Source of the DNA: JBBQVS01 sp964657325
GTDB lineage: Bacteria > Chloroflexota > Ktedonobacteria > Ktedonobacterales > Ktedonobacteraceae
Assembly (NCBI GenBank): GCA_964657325.1
Contig: CAZZVE010000001.1
Span: 1 to 64,000, forward strand
Length of the DNA stretch: 64,000 nucleotides
Reading direction: 5' to 3'
The notes beneath the pieces were generated by a model that made no database searches, was not told the origin of the DNA, and saw only the letters and a list, made by a program, of their open reading frames with translations. The translations under genes and the position numbers were made by a program. Shown here in pieces: positions 60,403-64,000 of the stretch (within the stretch, counting starts at the first letter, position 1; each line of letters begins with the position of its first letter).

Positions 60403-60426
60403 GCATGACAGGGGCAAGCCCCGTCA
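60403..60426. repeat. Solo family B arm / hairpin after the LevR gene
   Basis: GCATGACAGGGGCAAGCC begins as in the 17787-17888 element and then forms its own small dyad (GGGGCAAGCCCC). Starting 5 bp past the stop, it may serve as the LevR terminator. Confidence 0.6.
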
Positions 60427-60441
60427 TACTCATATGTCATG

Positions 60442-60465
60442 CACATAGCTAGTGTGCTATCTGTG
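60442..60465. promoter_or_regulatory. Candidate activator site (UAS) for the LevR protein
   Basis: Imperfect dyad CACATAGC-N6-GCTATCTGTG centred about 26 bp upstream of the -24 box. Closer than usual for sigma-54 activators, so tentative. Confidence 0.4.
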
Positions 60466-60476
60466 CTACACACTTT

Positions 60477-60494
60477 TTGGCATGCTTCTTGCTA
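60477..60494 (+). promoter_or_regulatory. Sigma-54 (-24/-12) promoter of the PTS operon
   Basis: TTGGCATGCTTCTTGCTA: GG at 60479-60480 and GC at 60491-60492 are separated by exactly 10 bp, with TTGGCA and TTGCT boxes close to the RpoN consensus. It lies 103 bp before EIIB and downstream of a LevR-type activator. Confidence 0.88.
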
Positions 60495-60596
60495 TATATA
60501 CTACAGACCCGAAAAATTCCATATTCTGTGTAGTGTGTTACATGGCATCAGGACGAACACACAGCGCGAAACACAAAACACTGGGAACGAGGTGCC

Positions 60597-60929
60597 ATGA
60601 TCCGCGTATTGATTGTCTGTAGTTGGGGTATGTCTACCAGTTTACTGGTAGAAAGCATGCTTACCGCGGCTCAAGAGAGTAAGTATGAACTTACCGTTGA
60701 AGCATTGAGTGCAGGCGAGTATGCTGCGAAGGTCGAGACCTGTGATGTCGTGCTTATCGCGCCACAGATTCGACATTTACGCAAAAGTATAGAGCAACTG
60801 GCAACATCAGTAGATAAGCCAGTCGCCATGATCGAACCTTTTCACTATGCAACGATGAATGGACAGGCGGTCGTCGAGCAGGTACAACACCTTCTCGCAA
60901 CGCCCCGAAAAGGAAAAACGGCAACGTGA
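60597..60929 (+). CDS. PTS EIIB component (lactose/cellobiose family)
   Basis: 110 residues. The phospho-Cys loop is VLIVCSWGMSTSLLVESM (Cys at residue 8), followed by a Rossmann-like EIIB fold (DVVLIAPQIRHLRKSI). It accepts phosphate from an EIIA and passes it to the sugar bound by EIIC. GAGGTGCC directly precedes the ATG. Its TGA stop overlaps the GTG start of the EIIC gene. Confidence 0.92.
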   Translation: MIRVLIVCSWGMSTSLLVESMLTAAQESKYELTVEALSAGEYAAKVETCDVVLIAPQIRHLRKSIEQLATSVDKPVAMIEPFHYATMNGQAVVEQVQHLLATPRKGKTAT

Positions 60930-62296
60930 GCAATCAGCAGAATGAAGGACAAAGCCCCATCGGCTTTATAGAGCACACAAGCGAGCTATTTGAACGCTAT
61001 CTTGTGCCTCCACTCGGTATGCTTGCTAGCAACATTTATTTGCAAGCTATTCGAGATGCCTTCATTATTTTTACATTACCGCTAATTATCGCGGGTAGTC
61101 TTTTTCTTGTCCTTGCAAATCCACCTATTCCAGCATTACAAATATTTTTGAAGCCATACGAGAATGCTATTCTTGTACCATTTCAGCTTTCATTCGGACT
61201 TATGGCAGTCTTTCTCTCGTTCGGCGTCGCCTACAGTTTGGCACAATATCGCCGTACGGAGCCTGTACAACCTGGCATCCTAGCGATGGTCTTGTTTCTG
61301 GTAGCAAGTATGCCCACTCGTGATTTAACCACAATGCCTCTTGGTGAAGTCTTACCCTATCTTGGAGGACAAGGACTACTTGTTGGTATTATGATGGGCA
61401 TTCTCGCTACCGAGGTTATGCGCCGCTTTCGCGGTTCGCGTTTTACCATTAACCTGCCCAAGACCGTACCGCCAAACGTCAAACGCGCGTTCGAGGCTCT
61501 CGTACCGACACTGTTACTGCTCACGGCTGTATGGGGACTTGAATGGTTCATTAGTTCACATACGTATACAACGATGGACTCGACAACACATCTGTTGGTC
61601 ACGCATCAGTTGACGTTACCAATCCTGCTTATGAACCTTTTTCAACCACTGGTTGTCGTACAGGACAGCTATCCGGCAGCATTGCTCGAAATCATCTTGA
61701 TGATGTTACTCTGGTCGGTTGGTATTCATGGGATGAACGTTGTTACAGCTATCGCAGCACCATTCTGGTTTACCACATTAGCTGCGAATGCGACAGGTGG
61801 ACATGGTATCGTCACAGAACCTTTTTTCCATATTTTTGCTCATCTCGGTGGCTCTGGTGCGACATGGCCCCTGGTGATATACATGTTACGCTCACACTCA
61901 ACACAGTTACGCACAGTTGGCAAAGTTGCACTTGGTCCCGCGATATTCAATATCAACGAACCTGTCACCTTCGGGGTCCCGATGGTGCTGAACCCAATTA
62001 TGATGATTCCCTTTGTGTGTGTGCCAGTGCTTATCGTCACGATTAATTATGCTGTGTTTGCACTCAACTGGGTGCATGTGCCAATCGTGATACAACCCTT
62101 TACCGTCCCCATCGGAATCAGCGGCTTCCTGGCAACAGGAGGTGATATCAGAGGAAGCGTTTTGCAGTTTTTTGATCTCGCTGTCTCCGCACTTCTATAT
62201 TATCCATTTTTTAAGGCATGGGAACGCGTGCTGATAGCACGCGAAGAGGCCGCCACTACTGAAGTAGAGGGTAGGCGCGTTCTGGCAACCGTCTAG
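60926..62296 (+). CDS. PTS EIIC component (cellobiose/oligo-beta-glucoside type)
   Basis: 456 residues with about ten helices. The N-terminal FLIEHT-like region, GLLVGIMMGILATEVMRRF, HGMNVVTAIAAPFW and the substrate-site signature FNINEPVTFGVPMVLNPIMMIPFV are the EIIC-Lac/cellobiose consensus (NEP motif). The start is GTG 60926, overlapping the EIIB stop by 4 bp. No EIIA, HPr or EI is in the window. Membrane sugar transporter coupled to phosphorylation. Confidence 0.92.
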   Translation: MSNQQNEGQSPIGFIEHTSELFERYLVPPLGMLASNIYLQAIRDAFIIFTLPLIIAGSLFLVLANPPIPALQIFLKPYENAILVPFQLSFGLMAVFLSFGVAYSLAQYRRTEPVQPGILAMVLFLVASMPTRDLTTMPLGEVLPYLGGQGLLVGIMMGILATEVMRRFRGSRFTINLPKTVPPNVKRAFEALVPTLLLLTAVWGLEWFISSHTYTTMDSTTHLLVTHQLTLPILLMNLFQPLVVVQDSYPAALLEIILMMLLWSVGIHGMNVVTAIAAPFWFTTLAANATGGHGIVTEPFFHIFAHLGGSGATWPLVIYMLRSHSTQLRTVGKVALGPAIFNINEPVTFGVPMVLNPIMMIPFVCVPVLIVTINYAVFALNWVHVPIVIQPFTVPIGISGFLATGGDIRGSVLQFFDLAVSALLYYPFFKAWERVLIAREEAATTEVEGRRVLATV

Positions 62297-62462
62297 GAGC
62301 CAAACAAACTCATATGTACTCCATGTCGGGAAGGAGCAATCATCGAAGAGAAGCGTATAGGGCGTTTTGAACAATGTTGTATACAGAGAGACCGTAACGA
62401 TGTGTTACAGTTTCAAACATGTATTGCCGAAGCACGGCAAGACCGGAAGGACAGATTCAACG

Positions 62463-63614
62463 ATGAAACTATTTAGTTACAAGCAATTGAGCGCATTATT
62501 CGGAGTTATCCTTATCTCCATTATGCTCGCAGCCTGTGGTAATAGCAGCAGCAGCACAAGTGGGACCACGGGTAGTAGTGGCACCACAACCGCTTCAGCC
62601 AAGCCAGGACAGGGCTGTAAAAAAGTTGGCGTTCTCCTGCCAGAGACAGCATCATCTGCTCGCTGGGATAGCAAAGACAAGCCGCTCCTGACGCAGGGTA
62701 TTCAGAGTGCGATTCCAGGTGCAACAGTAGATTACAATAACGCCGGTGGTGTTGCCTCAGTGCAACAGACGCAGGCACAAGCAGACCTGACAAAAGGCGA
62801 CTGCATCCTGGTCGTTGGTGCTGCTGATAGTTCTGCAGCCGCTGCTATCGTGACTCAGGCAAAAGCAAAGAACGTTCCAGTCATCGCTTATGACCGCCTG
62901 ATTTTTTCCGATGATCTCAACTACTACGTCTCATTTGACAATCAGAAGGTTGGACAGCTTCAGGGTCAATATGTTGCCGATCACTACAAGGACTACACAA
63001 AAACCAGTAACAACCTCATCATGATTGACGGAGCGCAGACCGACAACAACGCTATTCTGTTCCATGATGGTGCTCACACTGCACTCGATCCACTTATCAG
63101 CGCAGGTAACCTCAAAAAGGTGTACGAGACATACACGCCACTCTGGGACAACAATACTGCTCGTACCGAGATGAACGGTGCTTTGACGGCAAGTCAGAAC
63201 AAAGTTGGCGTCGCCTATGTCGCTAACGATGGTATGGCGAACTCTGTTATTGCGGCTCTCAAGACCAAGCAATTAAACGGGAAGGTCCTTGTCACAGGAC
63301 AAGATGCTACAGTCGCAGGTATTCACAACATTCTTGCAGGCGATCAAGCTATGACCGTCTACAAGGCAATTAACAAAGAGGCAGACGCGACGATTAGTCT
63401 TGTGAAGGCCATTTCTAATGGTACAGACACCGCTTCGTTGACAAACAGCATAACCACCAAGAATCCTAAAGGATCAGCATCTATTCCTTCGATTCTCGAA
63501 ACTCCTGTTGCAGTGGACAAGACGAACATTGCCTCGACGGTTATCGCTGATAATTTCGTTACTAAGGCTGATGTCTGCGCAGGTATTCCTGCTGGCACTG
63601 ATGGCGTCTGCTAG
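62463..63614 (+). CDS. Sugar ABC transporter substrate-binding lipoprotein (XylF/RbsB-like)
   Basis: 383 residues. Signal peptide with lipobox: LISIMLAACGNSSSS, Cys near residue 24. A Ser/Thr/Gly-rich spacer follows. The periplasmic-binding-protein fold (about 50-370) has KVGVLLPETASSARWDSKDKPLL, VPVIAYDRLIFSDDLNYYVSFDNQKVGQLQG (xylose-type site), IDGAQTDNNAILFHDGAH and VAYVANDGMANSVIAAL. It binds a pentose or similar sugar outside the cell. ATG 62463 is chosen for its signal peptide and upstream GGAAGGA; the longer frame to 62367 is not conserved. Confidence 0.93.
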   Translation: MKLFSYKQLSALFGVILISIMLAACGNSSSSTSGTTGSSGTTTASAKPGQGCKKVGVLLPETASSARWDSKDKPLLTQGIQSAIPGATVDYNNAGGVASVQQTQAQADLTKGDCILVVGAADSSAAAAIVTQAKAKNVPVIAYDRLIFSDDLNYYVSFDNQKVGQLQGQYVADHYKDYTKTSNNLIMIDGAQTDNNAILFHDGAHTALDPLISAGNLKKVYETYTPLWDNNTARTEMNGALTASQNKVGVAYVANDGMANSVIAALKTKQLNGKVLVTGQDATVAGIHNILAGDQAMTVYKAINKEADATISLVKAISNGTDTASLTNSITTKNPKGSASIPSILETPVAVDKTNIASTVIADNFVTKADVCAGIPAGTDGVC

Positions 63615-63670
63615 TTGAAAAAATAGAGTTCATCGTATAAAACGATAAGCTCTTCTTGTTCTTAGTATGA

Positions 63671-63701
63671 GAGGATGGTATACTACATGTATTCCATCCT
63701 C
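63671..63701 (+). terminator. Hairpin between the substrate-binding protein and ATPase genes
   Basis: 13-bp arms with one mismatch (GAGGATGGTATAC / GTATTCCATCCTC), 5-nt loop. Such a site would lower ATPase expression relative to the binding protein. Confidence 0.65.
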
Positions 63702-63752
63702 ATTCTATAACCACTACCACTTTACAAGGCAGTAACTAATTCGGGAGGACTT

Positions 63753-64000
63753 ATGGCAGAAAGCGTTAACCCTTCCGTTGGTGGAGAACTACACACAGTA
63801 CCTGAGCAGCCACCAACAACAAGGCAACCACGTCTCCTTATGCGCGGTATTAACAAGAGCTTTGGCGCGGTACGCGCCCTCACCGACGTTGATTTTGAGG
63901 TCTACGATGGAGAAGTCGTGGGACTTGTCGGTGATAACGGTGCTGGCAAATCGACACTTATCAAAGCAATTGCTGGCGTTGGGCCAGCCGACGATGGCGA
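63753..64000 (+). CDS. Sugar ABC transporter ATP-binding protein (start only)
   Basis: 82 codons visible, cut by the window end. After a 25-residue polar N-tail, LLMRGINKSFGAVRALTDVDFEVYDGEVVGLVGDNGAGKSTLIKAIAG contains the A-loop region and Walker A (GDNGAGKST). The pattern is that of the first domain of XylG/RbsA-type sugar ATPases. GGGAGG precedes the ATG. It follows the binding protein in the same direction and should be followed by a permease. Confidence 0.93.
   Translation, partial: MAESVNPSVGGELHTVPEQPPTTRQPRLLMRGINKSFGAVRALTDVDFEVYDGEVVGLVGDNGAGKSTLIKAIAGVGPADDG

Overview
The window is a bacterial chromosome segment of moderate GC content. Its gene repertoire best fits the Chloroflexota, most likely a Ktedonobacteria-type spore-forming soil bacterium. 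This is an inference from gene types: MglA-type GTPase plus Roadblock/LC7 proteins, a DUF4388 protein, a zinc-ribbon Ser/Thr kinase, F420-type oxidoreductases, many one- and two-component regulators, and a high load of short palindromic elements. No rRNA, CRISPR array, prophage or complete insertion sequence is visible. One tRNA gene (Ser-UGA) is present.

Layout. 1-2432 (minus): a PspF-like AAA+ activator cut by the window edge, preceded by a DUF4388 gene. 2545-2628: tRNA-Ser. 2787-6145 (plus): GNAT acetyltransferase, TIM-barrel isomerase, single-domain response regulator, DUF402 protein, HEAT-like protein and HAD protein. 6149-8532 (minus): DUF429 protein, MglA-like GTPase and two Roadblock/LC7 proteins, a polarity/signalling type module. 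8717-9245: palindromic elements, hairpins and a 56-residue membrane peptide. 9248-13892 (minus): F420-type reductase, esterase, MOSC protein, MerR regulator with its own 19-bp-spacer promoter, aminoglycoside-phosphotransferase-like kinase and TetR. 14120-16094 (plus): MFS exporter and isochorismatase-fold enzyme, divergent from TetR across a consensus promoter whose -10 box lies in a palindrome. 16097-17276: nucleotidyltransferase, HicB antitoxin and a dead hicA. 17331-20650 (minus): PqqD-like/GT2 glycosyltransferase carrying an in-frame palindromic element, and a GxGYxYP protein. 20959-23626: acyl-CoA ligase and an unknown membrane protein. 23834-32585: secreted protein, large hybrid-sensor histidine kinase, cupin, kinase-phosphatase fusion and an OmpR/HK pair. 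32794-40818 (minus): glycogen debranching enzyme, aminotransferase, polA and metallophosphoesterase. 41122-44712 (plus): HTH protein, ATP-grasp enzyme, phosphotransferase-fold protein and YtxH repeat protein.

44780-54152 is an amine/amino-acid utilisation-type cluster: two glutamine-synthetase-family ligases (gamma-glutamyl-amine ligase type), an SDR dehydrogenase, three APC permeases and the 3' remnant of a fourth. 54667-57194 holds an LLM oxidoreductase and a tandem SagB-type nitroreductase.

57417-64000 is sugar uptake. A LevR-type PRD/AAA+ activator is followed by a near-perfect sigma-54 (-24/-12) promoter and PTS EIIB-EIIC genes, then a xylose/ribose-type ABC substrate-binding lipoprotein and the start of its ATPase. 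The LevR activator, the sigma-54 promoter and the EIIBC genes together make the most convincing regulatory circuit in the window.

Two genome-wide habits stand out. Many genes are followed immediately by long, nearly perfect hairpins (arms of 14-37 bp), each with a unique sequence. Three unrelated families of short terminal-inverted-repeat elements are scattered through the window, and one copy has become part of a coding sequence.
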